DNA of 64,000 bases, from contig JAEPOO010000002.1 in NCBI GenBank assembly GCA_017642855.1, forward strand, positions 271,545-335,544, read 5' to 3'. The position numbers were made by a program, and so were the translations under genes. Origin of the DNA: Pseudomonadales bacterium. GTDB taxonomy: Bacteria; Pseudomonadota; Gammaproteobacteria; Pseudomonadales; Azotimanducaceae. Shown one piece after another: positions 1 through 9,654 of this stretch. The notes under the pieces were generated by a model. The model saw only the letters and a program-made list of their open reading frames with translations, had not been told where the DNA came from and searched no databases. Numbering within the stretch: the stretch's first letter is position 1; each line of letters opens with the position of its first letter.

Positions 1-21
1 ACAGGATCAGCAAAATTCTAG

Positions 22-219
22 CTATTCCGGATCGGTCAAGCGGACAGGAGACCATTCACCAACAGGCGAACTTTTGTCGAGATCAGACTGGCTTTCTGAG
101 AATCCACACTCGACACAGTGCCGAGACGGATTAACCTCATCTTTCAAGACGTAAATGGTGTCTTCCTTGTTGCATTTCGGGCACCTGGCACCCGCAATAA
201 ACCGCTTCTGGAGGCTCAT
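22..219 (-). CDS. yheV: YheV-type small zinc-ribbon protein
   Basis: A 65-residue protein with two CxxC pairs (C13/C16 and C35/C38), the pattern of a small zinc ribbon; the rest is short and charged. It matches my recollection of the YheV family of putative metal-binding proteins, which sits after prlC in Pseudomonas-like genomes. No enzymatic activity is known to me. Its ATG overlaps the TGA of prlC (ATGA), so the two genes are translationally coupled. Function is inferred only from the Cys pattern and position. Confidence 0.85.
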   Translation of the reverse strand: MSLQKRFIAGARCPKCNKEDTIYVLKDEVNPSRHCVECGFSESQSDLDKSSPVGEWSPVRLTDPE

Positions 220-2249
220 GCCGCAATGCCATCCTGACGAAGCAGGGCTTCCACCTCAGGTTCGCGGCCCCGAAACGCCACAAACAGGTCCATAGCATCC
301 TCAGAGCCGCCTTTTTCGAGGATAGTAGACAGGAATTTCTCCCCGGTTTGCCGGTTGAAGATACCGTCTTCAAGAAATTTCGCGAATGCGTCGGCTGACA
401 GCACCTCCGCCCACTTATAGCTGTAGTAGCCCGCGGCATAGCCGCCACCAAATATGTGTGAAAAGCCATGCTGGAATGCGTATTCCGCTGGAGGCCGCAC
501 CACAGCGACCTCTTCGCGAACCCGGCTGATGATGTCTGCCATCTGGCCTTCGATGGCCGGATCAAACTCCACATGAAGCCTGAAGTCGAAGAGGGCGAAC
601 TCAAGTTGCCGCACCATCATCATGGCGGCATTGAAATTGCGGGCTTTGAGCAGTTTTTCCAGCATCTCCGTCGGTAAAGGATCACCACTTTTGAAATGGC
701 CCGAGATAACAGCCAGAGACTCCGCCTGCCAGCAGAAGTTCTCCATGAATTGAGATGGCAGTTCTACCGCATCCCACGCCACGCCGTTAATACCGGACAC
801 CGCTGCAGCCTCAACCTGCGTCATCATATGGTGCAGTCCATGTCCGAATTCGTGGAAAAGGGTGACCACCTCATCGTGACTGAGCAACGCCGGATCATCA
901 CCGACCGGACCGGAGAAGTTGCAGGTCAGATAGGCCACCGGCAGCTGAAGGCTGCCATCATCAAGGCGCCGCCTGACGCGGCAATCGTCCATCCAGGCAC
1001 CGCCACGCTTATTCTGGCGGGCATAAAGATCGATATAGAAACGTGCAATCGGTGCACCGCCTTTACGAATCTCATAGGTGAGCACATCTTCATGCCAGGT
1101 TGGCATATCAGGGGCCGCGTCGATGTCGATATCAAAGAGGCGCCGAACTACCTCAAACATGCCTTCAAGGACTTTTGGGGCTGGGAAATAAGGTCTGAGC
1201 TCTTCCTGTGAGATATCAAACGCCACCTTCTTCAGTTTTTCGCTGAAATAAGATGTATCCCAAGGTTCAAGCGCTTCCGGCCCCCCATTTTCGCTCGCAA
1301 ACCTGGTGAGCGCTGAATATTCACGCTCTGCGCTCGGCCTACTTTTGTCCGCCAGACTTTCCAGGAATTCGAGTACCTCATCCGCAGATCGCGCCATCTT
1401 TCTGGCCACGGAAAGTTCTGCATAGTGCTCAAAGCCGAGCAGAGAGGACTGCTCCAGGCGAGCTTTCATCAGTGACTGCATCACGTCGCTGTTATCGAAA
1501 TCACCCGCATTCGGACCCCGGTCAGATGCGCGGGTGCCGTAAGCGAGATACATTTCTTTGCGCAGTTCCCGGTCATCACAATAGGTCATCACGGCAAGAT
1601 AACAGGGCGCGTCAAGTGTCAGGAGCCAGCCATCCCGTCCCTCTGCTTCAGCAGCCTGCTTCATCAGGGCTTTTGCTGTCTCAGGCACACCCGCCAAGGC
1701 GCCATCTGAAACTTCTTTGCGCCACGCCTGGGTTGCGTCGAGGACGTTGTTGTTGAATTGACTGTTCAGGGCCGAAGTTTCTTTTGCCAGTTCCGCAAAG
1801 CGAGCCTGCTCAGCCTCTGGCAGCTCAATACCTGATAGACGAAAGTCGCGAAGCGCGTTTTCCACCACTTTCTTCTGGGCCAGAGTGAGCCCATCGAATT
1901 CATCAGAGTCACGCACCGCCCGATAAGCTTCGAACAGTTTGGCGTTCTGTCCGACTTCCGCATAGTACGCCGTCAACAGTTCCAGGCCTTTGCCATGGGC
2001 TTCCCTGATCTCTGTTGAGTTCATGACGCCGTTCAGGTGACTAATCGGCGACCATACCTGGGACAGCCTGTCTTCTAGCGCTTCACGAGCCTGGACCACT
2101 GTTCGATAACTACAGGACTCCGAACCCGTGATTACGTCGATACCTGATCTCACGTCAGCTAACACCTGCTCAATCGCAGGCACCATATGCGCTGCGCTAA
2201 TCTCGCCAAAGGGCGGTAAAGCATTTGCCTGGACTAAAGGGTTACTCAT
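216..2249 (-). CDS. prlC: Oligopeptidase A (M3 zinc metallopeptidase)
   Basis: A 677-residue cytoplasmic oligopeptidase of the M3 (thimet) family, which degrades short peptides including cleaved signal peptides. The zinc motif HEFGH is near residue 464, and the length matches E. coli PrlC (about 680). The ATG at 2249, reading MSNPLVQAN, is preferred over the longer frame beginning at 2312, because it aligns with the family N-terminus and overlaps the aroE stop as ATGA. It is the middle gene of an aroE-prlC-yheV unit with 4-base overlaps on both sides. No signal peptide is visible. Confidence 0.95.
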   Translation of the reverse strand: MSNPLVQANALPPFGEISAAHMVPAIEQVLADVRSGIDVITGSESCSYRTVVQAREALEDRLSQVWSPISHLNGVMNSTEIREAHGKGLELLTAYYAEVGQNAKLFEAYRAVRDSDEFDGLTLAQKKVVENALRDFRLSGIELPEAEQARFAELAKETSALNSQFNNNVLDATQAWRKEVSDGALAGVPETAKALMKQAAEAEGRDGWLLTLDAPCYLAVMTYCDDRELRKEMYLAYGTRASDRGPNAGDFDNSDVMQSLMKARLEQSSLLGFEHYAELSVARKMARSADEVLEFLESLADKSRPSAEREYSALTRFASENGGPEALEPWDTSYFSEKLKKVAFDISQEELRPYFPAPKVLEGMFEVVRRLFDIDIDAAPDMPTWHEDVLTYEIRKGGAPIARFYIDLYARQNKRGGAWMDDCRVRRRLDDGSLQLPVAYLTCNFSGPVGDDPALLSHDEVVTLFHEFGHGLHHMMTQVEAAAVSGINGVAWDAVELPSQFMENFCWQAESLAVISGHFKSGDPLPTEMLEKLLKARNFNAAMMMVRQLEFALFDFRLHVEFDPAIEGQMADIISRVREEVAVVRPPAEYAFQHGFSHIFGGGYAAGYYSYKWAEVLSADAFAKFLEDGIFNRQTGEKFLSTILEKGGSEDAMDLFVAFRGREPEVEALLRQDGIAA

Positions 2250-3088
2250 GAAAACTCCGATTCTCTCAGCATTTGGATAACAGGCGCGGTATTCACCTCG
2301 TGCCCAAACCATATTTGAAAAGACAGTGCCGCCTGCTCAACCAGCATGCCTAAACCATCTGATGTTGCGCCAGCGCCATGTGCCTGTGCCCAGTTCAGAA
2401 AAGCCTGGGCTTTCCGTCCATAGACCATGTCATAACAGTGACTATCACGCTTGACGATGTTCGCAGGTAGATCGATTCTCTGATCCGCGAGACCCGCTGA
2501 TGTCCCATTTATAATCACATCATACCCATCTGCCAGTTCAGCCTTTTCGACCGCCGAAACGCGCGAAGGCTGGGCATCGATTTGACTGAATCTGTCGACT
2601 AACTCAACGGCCGTCGCATGGGTACGGTTATACAGGTGCACCTGGACAGGCGCTTCTTTGAGCAGGCTGCTCAATGCGCCCCTGACGGCGCCACCCGCCC
2701 CGAGCACCAGCACCCTTCGGTCTTTGAGTGGCCACCCAAGGTTCTTTTTGAGATCCGAAACCAGCCCCGGACCATCCGTATTGTCACCTTTGAGACGACC
2801 ATCCTCTCGGCGGCTGATCGTATTCACTGCCTGAGCCAACTCTGCATCACCGGTCGCTTCATCCACGAACTTCCAGGCATCACCTTTACAGGGCACCGTG
2901 ACGTTACAGCCCAGCCCACCTGCATCAAAAAAGTCGGTCACCGCGCTTTCGAACTCATCCTCGGGCACCAGGATCCTGGAGTAAAAAAGCTGCATACCGG
3001 CTTGTTCCGCAAAGGCGGCATGAATCTCCGGAGAACGGCTGTGCTCAATCGGATTTCCAAAGACTGCCAACTGCGAGGGTTTAGCCAT
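2246..3088 (-). CDS. aroE: Shikimate dehydrogenase (NADP+)
   Basis: AroE reduces 3-dehydroshikimate to shikimate in aromatic amino-acid synthesis. The 280-residue protein shows the substrate-binding NPIEHSRSP (12-20), the catalytic lysine in VTVPCK (K68), the DNTDG motif with D105, and the nucleotide-binding GAGGA (130-134). Length is normal for the family. It is followed by prlC with a 4-base overlap. In Pseudomonas hemF and tsaC usually lie between aroE and dprA; here only 64 bases separate aroE from the upstream dprA, so both are absent from this position. Confidence 0.95.
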   Translation of the reverse strand: MAKPSQLAVFGNPIEHSRSPEIHAAFAEQAGMQLFYSRILVPEDEFESAVTDFFDAGGLGCNVTVPCKGDAWKFVDEATGDAELAQAVNTISRREDGRLKGDNTDGPGLVSDLKKNLGWPLKDRRVLVLGAGGAVRGALSSLLKEAPVQVHLYNRTHATAVELVDRFSQIDAQPSRVSAVEKAELADGYDVIINGTSAGLADQRIDLPANIVKRDSHCYDMVYGRKAQAFLNWAQAHGAGATSDGLGMLVEQAALSFQIWFGHEVNTAPVIQMLRESEFS

Positions 3089-3152
3089 GACGCTTCTATC
3101 TGATGGGTTATTAAAAAAAGGGGTGCGACGTTAGCTTTTTGAAGAACAGCTT

Positions 3153-4205
3153 TCAACCAGCCCTGCCCCTGACATGGTAGATACCACCCTCGCTAAATAT
3201 ATGACCCATGACCTCCAGGCTCACCAGACTTACTGTGACCTCATCAACTTCCTGACCGAGCTCGGCAACCAGATGATCAATCGTTAAAGGATTCAGTGAT
3301 AGGAGTTCAAGCATTCGGGTTTCTGCCGGTGATAGATTCGTTGACGGCAGACAAGCAACTCGGGGATCTTCCAATCGTCCGAGTCCGCGCAGCACATCGT
3401 CAGCGGTCTCTACCAGCAAGGCGCCGTCACGAATCAACTGGTGACAGCCTTTCGTGTTTTGCTGGGAAACGGGTCCCGGTACCGCCATCACTTCTCGACC
3501 CTGAGACAAACCCAGGCGGGCAGACACCAGCGATCCACTTCGCGGCGCTGCCTCCACAACGATGACCGCATCGGCCAATCCTGTCACGATTCGATTACGT
3601 CGCGGGAAGTTGGCTGGATAAGCGGGTGTGCCGGGCGGAAACTCGCTCACGATCACACCCTGTTCGCGAATCCGATCGGCCAGTCGCCAGTGTCTTCTCG
3701 GATAAATCTCATCACAACCGGAACCCAATACAGCGATGGTAACGCCATTGCTTTCCAGCGCGCCTTCATGCGCGGCGGCGTCAATGCCCAGGGCAAGGCC
3801 ACTGACGATGACTGCGCCGTGACGAGACAGCTCTGCCGCTAGCTTAGTCGACTGATGCCTCCCGTATTGACTCGCTTTGCGCGAGCCCACGATCGAAACG
3901 GCAAGATCAATCGACGAAAGTCTTGATCGATCGCCATCGACCCACAGCGCCAGTGGCGGGTCGTCTAGTTGCCGCAACAACAGGGGATAGTCTGGGTCAT
4001 CGAGCAGCACAAGATGGTGGCCCTCTGCTTCAAGCCATCGCTTATCGAGTTTCAGCAAAGCCCGATTGACAGGGTCTGACTTGAGTGGTGCCGAAATGTC
4101 ATCGGGAGATCGATTTCTTAACCGCTCGATGAGAAGTTCGGGTTGATTCAGATAGTGACGAATGAGAAGAAGAAGATCTTCGTCCAGTTGAGCCGATGTG
4201 AACAC
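3153..4205 (-). CDS. dprA: DNA-processing protein DprA
   Basis: DprA binds incoming single-stranded DNA and loads RecA during natural transformation. The 350-residue protein has an N-terminal helical region, then the Rossmann-like DNA-processing domain with IVGSRKAS (105-112) and SGLALGIDAAAH (135-146), then a basic FPRRNRI segment, and a C-terminal winged-helix-like region. The start is a GTG at 4205, because no ATG precedes the conserved N-terminus. It lies between the LysM gene and aroE on the same strand, as in Pseudomonas. Intact DprA permits, but does not prove, competence. Confidence 0.93.
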   Translation of the reverse strand: MFTSAQLDEDLLLLIRHYLNQPELLIERLRNRSPDDISAPLKSDPVNRALLKLDKRWLEAEGHHLVLLDDPDYPLLLRQLDDPPLALWVDGDRSRLSSIDLAVSIVGSRKASQYGRHQSTKLAAELSRHGAVIVSGLALGIDAAAHEGALESNGVTIAVLGSGCDEIYPRRHWRLADRIREQGVIVSEFPPGTPAYPANFPRRNRIVTGLADAVIVVEAAPRSGSLVSARLGLSQGREVMAVPGPVSQQNTKGCHQLIRDGALLVETADDVLRGLGRLEDPRVACLPSTNLSPAETRMLELLSLNPLTIDHLVAELGQEVDEVTVSLVSLEVMGHIFSEGGIYHVRGRAG

Positions 4206-4301
4206 GGTAGACGCTTCATGAACAGGATGGCGTCACCTTAGGAAAATGAGAGTTATCTGCCTGTAAGCAGGCTCGCTTAACTTTGAAGGAAAAGGACTAA
4301 A

Positions 4302-5393
4302 TCAGGGTGTGCGGACAACGTCCATAATCCGAAGAGGTTCGGAGGTCTGCAGGACCAGGCCATAAGCCATCTTCTCGAATGACTGGAACACGAGTAACAC
4401 ACCGGCGCGTTCCGTGGGCAGCTGCACCATCTCGCCGCGGAAACCGCCATCTCGAACCACGGCGCCCTGTTTTGCGATCGCCAGCACGTGACCAACATCG
4501 ACACCGTGATTCAGGCCCCGGTTAAGAACAACGACATCGTTTCTGCCCACCTGCGTAACACCACCCAGCACCGTCATGATGACCCCTTCAACATACCGAT
4601 CAGGCGGTGTCGGGTAGAAAGTTGACTCTACTTTTCGTTCCTCGGTCACCATCAGGCGATCGCCAATACGAACGTCTTCACTGACGCTGGTCATGCGGAA
4701 CGTAACCACATCACCTTCGCGATCGATCGCCCTGGCGAGACCAACTTCTACGGCTTCATAGCCGAGGATTTCTCCTGTTTCCGGATCTTCATAAACATTG
4801 CCTTCCCGGAAGATACCGTAAACAGAGGTTTCTTCATCCCATTCGCCGCGACCATAAAAGATGTCTCCCGGCCCAAAAATCAGGCTCTCGGACTTACCCG
4901 CGAGAATTCTCGGCGCCATGGCTAAAGTATCTTTTTCAACGATGCGACCCGTGGTCATCAGGCTTGAAACGGCATCCAGCGGTATGGCGGGTATCGCACT
5001 TTCAAGAGGTTCAACACGAATGGCGGGTTCCAGCTTTTCGTAGCGATCACCCTGTCGAACTCGCTGTTGTGGCTTGAGTTTGACGGTTCTTTCTCCCGGA
5101 CCTCGTTGGATGGTGATGACCGGGTCACCACCGACATATTTGAGGATGATTTCGTCATCTGGATAAATCAGGTGCGGGTTTTCGATAGCCGCGTTCACGT
5201 GCCAGATTTCCGGCCAGTGCCAAGGGTCCTTGAGAAACATCGCTGCGATGCCCCAAAGCGTATCGCCTTCCTGCACCAGATATCGATCTGGATGACCTTC
5301 ACGTAACAAGGCGTCAAGTTCTTCTTCCGCAGCAAACACGCCGCCGGAGAGAGTGAAAACCAGCGCAAGGATCGGTATCAGGCGAATCTTCAT
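4302..5393 (-). CDS. LysM-domain secreted protein
   Basis: A 363-residue protein starting MKIRLIPILALVF, with a signal peptide likely cut after about residue 21 (GGVFA/AEEE). One LysM domain follows directly, around residues 35-85 (YLVQEGDTLWGIA through a YPDDEIIL-type end), and should bind peptidoglycan; the long remainder has no motif I recognise. An in-frame start further upstream exists but would place charged residues before the signal peptide, so 5393 is chosen. Orthologues occupy the same place beside dprA and divergent from def in Pseudomonas. The specific role is unknown. Confidence 0.88.
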   Translation of the reverse strand: MKIRLIPILALVFTLSGGVFAAEEELDALLREGHPDRYLVQEGDTLWGIAAMFLKDPWHWPEIWHVNAAIENPHLIYPDDEIILKYVGGDPVITIQRGPGERTVKLKPQQRVRQGDRYEKLEPAIRVEPLESAIPAIPLDAVSSLMTTGRIVEKDTLAMAPRILAGKSESLIFGPGDIFYGRGEWDEETSVYGIFREGNVYEDPETGEILGYEAVEVGLARAIDREGDVVTFRMTSVSEDVRIGDRLMVTEERKVESTFYPTPPDRYVEGVIMTVLGGVTQVGRNDVVVLNRGLNHGVDVGHVLAIAKQGAVVRDGGFRGEMVQLPTERAGVLLVFQSFEKMAYGLVLQTSEPLRIMDVVRTP

Positions 5394-5545
5394 AGGCGAA
5401 TCCCACCGGAAAAAGAGTACAATATCAGGGTGCAGAGACCTAAACATGCGTGCTCAAGGTCTGCATGACGCCCCTGAATTTTCAAGTTGATCATAATCTT
5501 AGCAGCACAAGTTATGCTTTTACTAGAGGTATATGACAAAACCAT

Positions 5546-6049
5546 ATGGTGCCATTAGAAATTATAGAGTTTCCAGATCCACGGTTGAGAACTGTAGCAA
5601 AACCGGTGAAAGAGGTTAACGGCAGGATCGTGGAGATGGCCGATCGGATGCTCGAAACCATGTACCAGGCACCGGGCATTGGCCTTGCGGCAACTCAGGT
5701 GAATTTTCACCAGCGCCTGATTGTTGTCGATGTCTCCGATAACCAGGATGCGCCATTGATTCTGATCAACCCCACAATCATTGAATCCGAAGGTGAAATC
5801 GAGACCAACGAGGGCTGCCTTTCGATTCCCGGGTTCTACGAGCCCGTTGATCGGTTCGAGAAAATACACATCGAGGCCATCGGAAGAGACGGCCAACCCT
5901 ATACCCTGGAAGCAGAGGATCTTCTGGCGGTCTGTATCCAACATGAAATGGACCATCTGGACGGCAAGCTGTTTGTCGACTACCTCTCCAAGGCGAAGCG
6001 ACAACTGATCCGCAAGAAACTGCAGAAGCTTCAGAAACAGCGAGCGTAG
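5546..6049 (+). CDS. def: Peptide deformylase
   Basis: Def removes the formyl group from the N-terminal methionine of new proteins and uses a ferrous ion. All three family motifs are present in 167 residues: GIGLAATQ (44-51), EGCLS with metal ligand C91, and QHEMDH with H133, E134 and H137. Start and length match E. coli Def. It begins the def-fmt-rsmB-trkA-trkH plus-strand run and is divergent from the LysM gene, with 152 bases between them for both promoters. Confidence 0.97.
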   Translation: MVPLEIIEFPDPRLRTVAKPVKEVNGRIVEMADRMLETMYQAPGIGLAATQVNFHQRLIVVDVSDNQDAPLILINPTIIESEGEIETNEGCLSIPGFYEPVDRFEKIHIEAIGRDGQPYTLEAEDLLAVCIQHEMDHLDGKLFVDYLSKAKRQLIRKKLQKLQKQRA

Positions 6050-6055
6050 TCAGCG

Positions 6056-7003
6056 TTGAAACTCATCTTTGCAGGCACCCCAGAATTTGCGGCGGGTTAC
6101 CTTGAGGCACTGATCGCCAGCGATCACGAGATCGTGGCGGTCATCAGTCAACCGGACAAGCCGGGTAAACGCGGAAAAACCCTCATACCCAGCGCCGTTA
6201 AGGTTGTGGCCAAAAGCGCTGGGCTGGATATTCTGCAACCCGACAAACTTCGATTAGACGATCTCAACGGGATCGAGTGTGATCTCATGATCGTCGTGGC
6301 CTACGGACAAATTCTGAAGCAAGACGTTCTCGATTTTCCGATAGGCGGCTGCATCAATGTCCACGCCTCCTTACTGCCAAGATGGCGAGGGGCAGCGCCG
6401 GTGCAGAGAGCGATTCTGGCAGGAGATACCTACACCGGGGTGACGCTCATTCAAATGGATGCCGGGCTGGACACCGGTGACATGCTGGCAAAAGCTGAGG
6501 TCCCCATAGACACGCATGATTCCGCCGGTGACGTCTTTGAGAAACTCGGATCTGCTGGTCATCACCTGCTCATAGAGACGATCAATAATCTGGCATCCGA
6601 CCAGATCGTCAGCGAAACTCAGAATGACGAGGAAGCTGTCTACGCAAGCAAAATCAACAAACAGGAAGCACTGGTGAATTGGCAGGCTGGTGCGGAAACC
6701 GTAGACCGAACCGTTCGGGCCTTCAATCCGGATCCAATCGCGTACACGTGGCTTGGTGAAAAACGTGTTCGTATTCACGAGGGCGAAATCCAGCCAGATA
6801 CCCAGGGCAGAGCCGGGATGATCCTCGATGTCACCAAGAAAGGAATACTGGTCGGATGCGGTGACAGTGCCTATCGGATCAAACGCATTCAGCTTCCGCT
6901 CGGTAAAGGCTCGGTATTGAGCGGCGCGGATGTGTTGAACGGCTGGGCTGATGTACTTTGCACAGGAAATCTTTTCACTCTGGAACCAAGCCCAGCGGAA
7001 TGA
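6056..7003 (+). CDS. fmt: Methionyl-tRNA formyltransferase
   Basis: Fmt formylates initiator Met-tRNA using 10-formyltetrahydrofolate, supplying the group that Def later removes. The 315-residue protein shows GTPEFAA near the N-terminus, the catalytic N101 and H103 in NVHASLLPRWRGAAP, and D139 in MDAGLDTGDML. The start is a TTG at 6056, six bases after def, and no ATG or GTG lies ahead of the conserved MKLIFAGTPEF sequence. Its stop overlaps the rsmB start as ATGA. Confidence 0.96.
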   Translation: MKLIFAGTPEFAAGYLEALIASDHEIVAVISQPDKPGKRGKTLIPSAVKVVAKSAGLDILQPDKLRLDDLNGIECDLMIVVAYGQILKQDVLDFPIGGCINVHASLLPRWRGAAPVQRAILAGDTYTGVTLIQMDAGLDTGDMLAKAEVPIDTHDSAGDVFEKLGSAGHHLLIETINNLASDQIVSETQNDEEAVYASKINKQEALVNWQAGAETVDRTVRAFNPDPIAYTWLGEKRVRIHEGEIQPDTQGRAGMILDVTKKGILVGCGDSAYRIKRIQLPLGKGSVLSGADVLNGWADVLCTGNLFTLEPSPAE

Positions 7004-8283
7004 GCGAGTACGTTGAAGCCAGTTCTGCGCTGGTTCGTGTGATCAGAGATGGCCGTCACCTTGATGAGGCCCTTGGTTCCAGCAAACCACTCGTCCAACA
7101 GATCTGCTATGGCGCACTGCGTCATTTTTTCTTTTACGACCGTGCCATTGATCTCCTGATCGACAAACCATTGCCAGAGAAACACCTGGACGTACGTCTT
7201 CTCATACTGACTGGTCTTTACAGCATTGATCATTTGAAGCGTCCAGCACATGCCAGTGTCAATCATGTGGTGGGCGCTGCCCCAAAAATAAGGAAAGGCT
7301 GGGCGAAAGGCCTGATCAACGCAGTCTTGCGCCGATACCAAAGAGAGAAAGAGCACCTTATCCCGCGAATACAGGAGTCTACAGAGGCCGTCACTAATCA
7401 CCCCGGCTGGCTGGCAGCAATCATTCAACAGGATTGGTCCAGTCACCCGGAAGTACTTACAAACAACAATCAGCACGCACCCATGACGCTTCGTGTGAAT
7501 CTCTCTCGAACGACGCGCACGGCGTATCTTGAACTACTTGCTAACAACAGTATCATGGCGCAGGAGGGAGCCTTTACTGATAGCGCAATTATCCTCAAGG
7601 AACCAACTCATGCGATGAGTCTCCCGGGTTTTTCTGAAGGGCTTGTTTCAATACAGGATGAAGCGCCTCAACTGGCCCCAACCTTAATGAATCTGGAGCC
7701 AGGTATGCGCGTGCTTGATGCCTGCGCCGCGCCTGGCGGTAAAACCTGTCACATATTGGAGTCAACGCCAGACATCTCATTAACCGCTGTCGATCGTGAT
7801 CAAAAAAGAACCAGCCTGATCTCAGACAACCTTTCCAGGCTTCAACTTTCGGGCAAGGTCGTGACTGAATCACTGGAAACCTTCACACCAGCCGAGTCTT
7901 TCGATCGAATTCTTCTTGACGTTCCTTGCTCTGCAACCGGCATCATACGAAGACATCCCGACATTAAGTTACTGCGGGCGCCGGAGGATATTGATAAACT
8001 TTGCACCGTACAGAGAGTACTGATTCACAAGGCGTTCGAGTTGCTAAGACCGGGTGGTGAGCTGCTTTATTCAACCTGTTCCATTCTCCGTCAGGAGAAC
8101 GACCAGGTCATCGCTGCATTCCTGGAACAACAAGAAAACGCATCACTGATTTCTCTTGAGCATGCGCTTCTAGATCAGCCAGACTCGCTTCTGGTGGGTA
8201 CCGAATTCGGCTTACAGTTCCTGCCAACCCGTGATGACCATGACGGGTTCTATTACGCTGCCCTCAGAAAGGCACCCGCGTGA
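7000..8283 (+). CDS. rsmB: 16S rRNA (cytosine-967-C5) methyltransferase
   Basis: RsmB makes m5C967 in 16S rRNA. An N-terminal NusB-like helical domain is followed by the SAM-binding methyltransferase domain, with [10 protein letters not shown], the two catalytic cysteines C310 in DVPCSATGI and C360 in YSTCSI. The ATG at 7000 overlaps the fmt stop and gives 427 residues, matching E. coli (429); a longer in-frame start at 6958 would only add unrelated sequence. It overlaps trkA by four bases. Confidence 0.96.
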   Translation: MSEYVEASSALVRVIRDGRHLDEALGSSKPLVQQICYGALRHFFFYDRAIDLLIDKPLPEKHLDVRLLILTGLYSIDHLKRPAHASVNHVVGAAPKIRKGWAKGLINAVLRRYQREKEHLIPRIQESTEAVTNHPGWLAAIIQQDWSSHPEVLTNNNQHAPMTLRVNLSRTTRTAYLELLANNSIMAQEGAFTDSAIILKEPTHAMSLPGFSEGLVSIQDEAPQLAPTLMNLEPGMRVLDACAAPGGKTCHILESTPDISLTAVDRDQKRTSLISDNLSRLQLSGKVVTESLETFTPAESFDRILLDVPCSATGIIRRHPDIKLLRAPEDIDKLCTVQRVLIHKAFELLRPGGELLYSTCSILRQENDQVIAAFLEQQENASLISLEHALLDQPDSLLVGTEFGLQFLPTRDDHDGFYYAALRKAPA

Positions 8284-9653
8284 AGATTATTATCCTTGGT
8301 GCCGGTGAAGTGGGCGGCAACCTTGCTCAGAATCTGACCAAGGAAGCGGGCGATATTACCGTCGTCGATACGGACAGCGACCGACTACGCGAGCTGCAGG
8401 ATCGGTTTGATATACGAACGGTTCGCGGCATGGCATCACATCCCGACATCATGCGGCAGGCCGGTGCAGAGGACGCAGATATGTTGATCGCCGTCACCAA
8501 CAGTGACGAAGTCAACATGGTGGCCTGCCAGGTTGCCTATACGGTCTTCAATACACCGACCAAAATCGCTCGGATCCGGTCGTCCGCCTACATACGCGAT
8601 GGGGGAATTTTCCGAAACGACGCCATGCCGGTAGACGTTATCGTGAATCCTGAAGCCATTGTGACCCACGATATACGTCGACTGATTGATCATCCCGGTG
8701 CATTGCAGGTCATGGATTTCGCAGACGGCCAGGCTCAGCTGGTTGGCATCAAGGCATACTATGGCGGCCCTCTGGTGGACCAGGAACTCCGCTATCTGAG
8801 ACAACACATCCCAACCATTGATACTCGCGTCGCTGCCATCTTCCGGAAGAATCGCCCCATTATTCCCCAGGGCAATACTGTCATTGAAGCTGACGACGAA
8901 GTGTTCTTTATCGCAGCAACCCCAGACATCAAAAACGTGATGTCAGAGATGCGAAGGGCAGAGAAACCGAATAAGAGAATTGTTATCGCCGGTGGCGGCC
9001 ACATCGGTGAACACCTCGCAAGGACCGTTGAAAATCGGTACGGGGTCAGAATCATCGAGCACAGCCGTCAGCGTTGCTACGAGCTTTCTGAGTCTCTGGA
9101 CAGGGCCATCGTTCTCTCGGGCGATGCCTCGGACCGTGACTTATTGCTGGAGGAGAATATCGAGGAAACCGATGTTTTCTGTGCCGTGACGAACGACGAT
9201 GAAGCCAACATCATGTCATCCATGCTTGCGAAGAGTCTTGGCGCAAGAAAAGTCATCACCCTCATCAACAACCCTGCCTACGCCGACCTGATTGAAGGTG
9301 GCAACATCGATATTGTCTTCAACCCACAACAGGCAACGCTCGGCTCCATCCTCACGCATATTCGTCAGGGTGATGTTGTCCGGGTGCATTCACTGAGACG
9401 GGGTGCCGCCGAGGCGATCGAAGCAATCGCCCATGGTGATGAGTCTTCCTCCAAGGTGATCGGCAAGACCATAGGAGAGATAGACCTGCCACCTGGCACC
9501 AACATCGGCGCCATCGTCAGGGGAGACGACGTCATCATTGCCCATGACGACATACGCGTTCGAGCTGGTGATCACATTATTTTGTTCCTGGTCGACAAAG
9601 CTCGCATTAAGGACGTTGAGAAACTGTTCCAGGCGCCATTGAGCTTCTTCTAG
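8280..9653 (+). CDS. trkA: Trk K+ uptake system NAD-binding regulatory subunit
   Basis: TrkA is the cytoplasmic ring that gates the TrkH potassium channel in response to nucleotides. It contains two tandem RCK units in 457 residues, each with a Rossmann motif: [10 protein letters not shown] at 6-15 and [10 protein letters not shown] near residue 239. Each unit carries a conserved acidic residue after the second strand, as in NAD(H)-binding folds. It starts at GTG 8280, overlapping the rsmB stop, and is followed by trkH one base after its own stop. Confidence 0.96.
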   Translation: MKIIILGAGEVGGNLAQNLTKEAGDITVVDTDSDRLRELQDRFDIRTVRGMASHPDIMRQAGAEDADMLIAVTNSDEVNMVACQVAYTVFNTPTKIARIRSSAYIRDGGIFRNDAMPVDVIVNPEAIVTHDIRRLIDHPGALQVMDFADGQAQLVGIKAYYGGPLVDQELRYLRQHIPTIDTRVAAIFRKNRPIIPQGNTVIEADDEVFFIAATPDIKNVMSEMRRAEKPNKRIVIAGGGHIGEHLARTVENRYGVRIIEHSRQRCYELSESLDRAIVLSGDASDRDLLLEENIEETDVFCAVTNDDEANIMSSMLAKSLGARKVITLINNPAYADLIEGGNIDIVFNPQQATLGSILTHIRQGDVVRVHSLRRGAAEAIEAIAHGDESSSKVIGKTIGEIDLPPGTNIGAIVRGDDVIIAHDDIRVRAGDHIILFLVDKARIKDVEKLFQAPLSFF

Positions 9654-9654
9654 T

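Noticed and set aside
696..1211. Long open frame on the plus strand inside prlC
   Set aside because: It runs antisense to a well-conserved peptidase, has no ribosome binding site and no recognisable product; it reflects codon bias of the real gene.
4264..4282. Hairpin GCCTG-TAAG-CAGGC between the LysM gene and dprA
   Set aside because: Stem of only five bases with no T-run, too weak to call a terminator.
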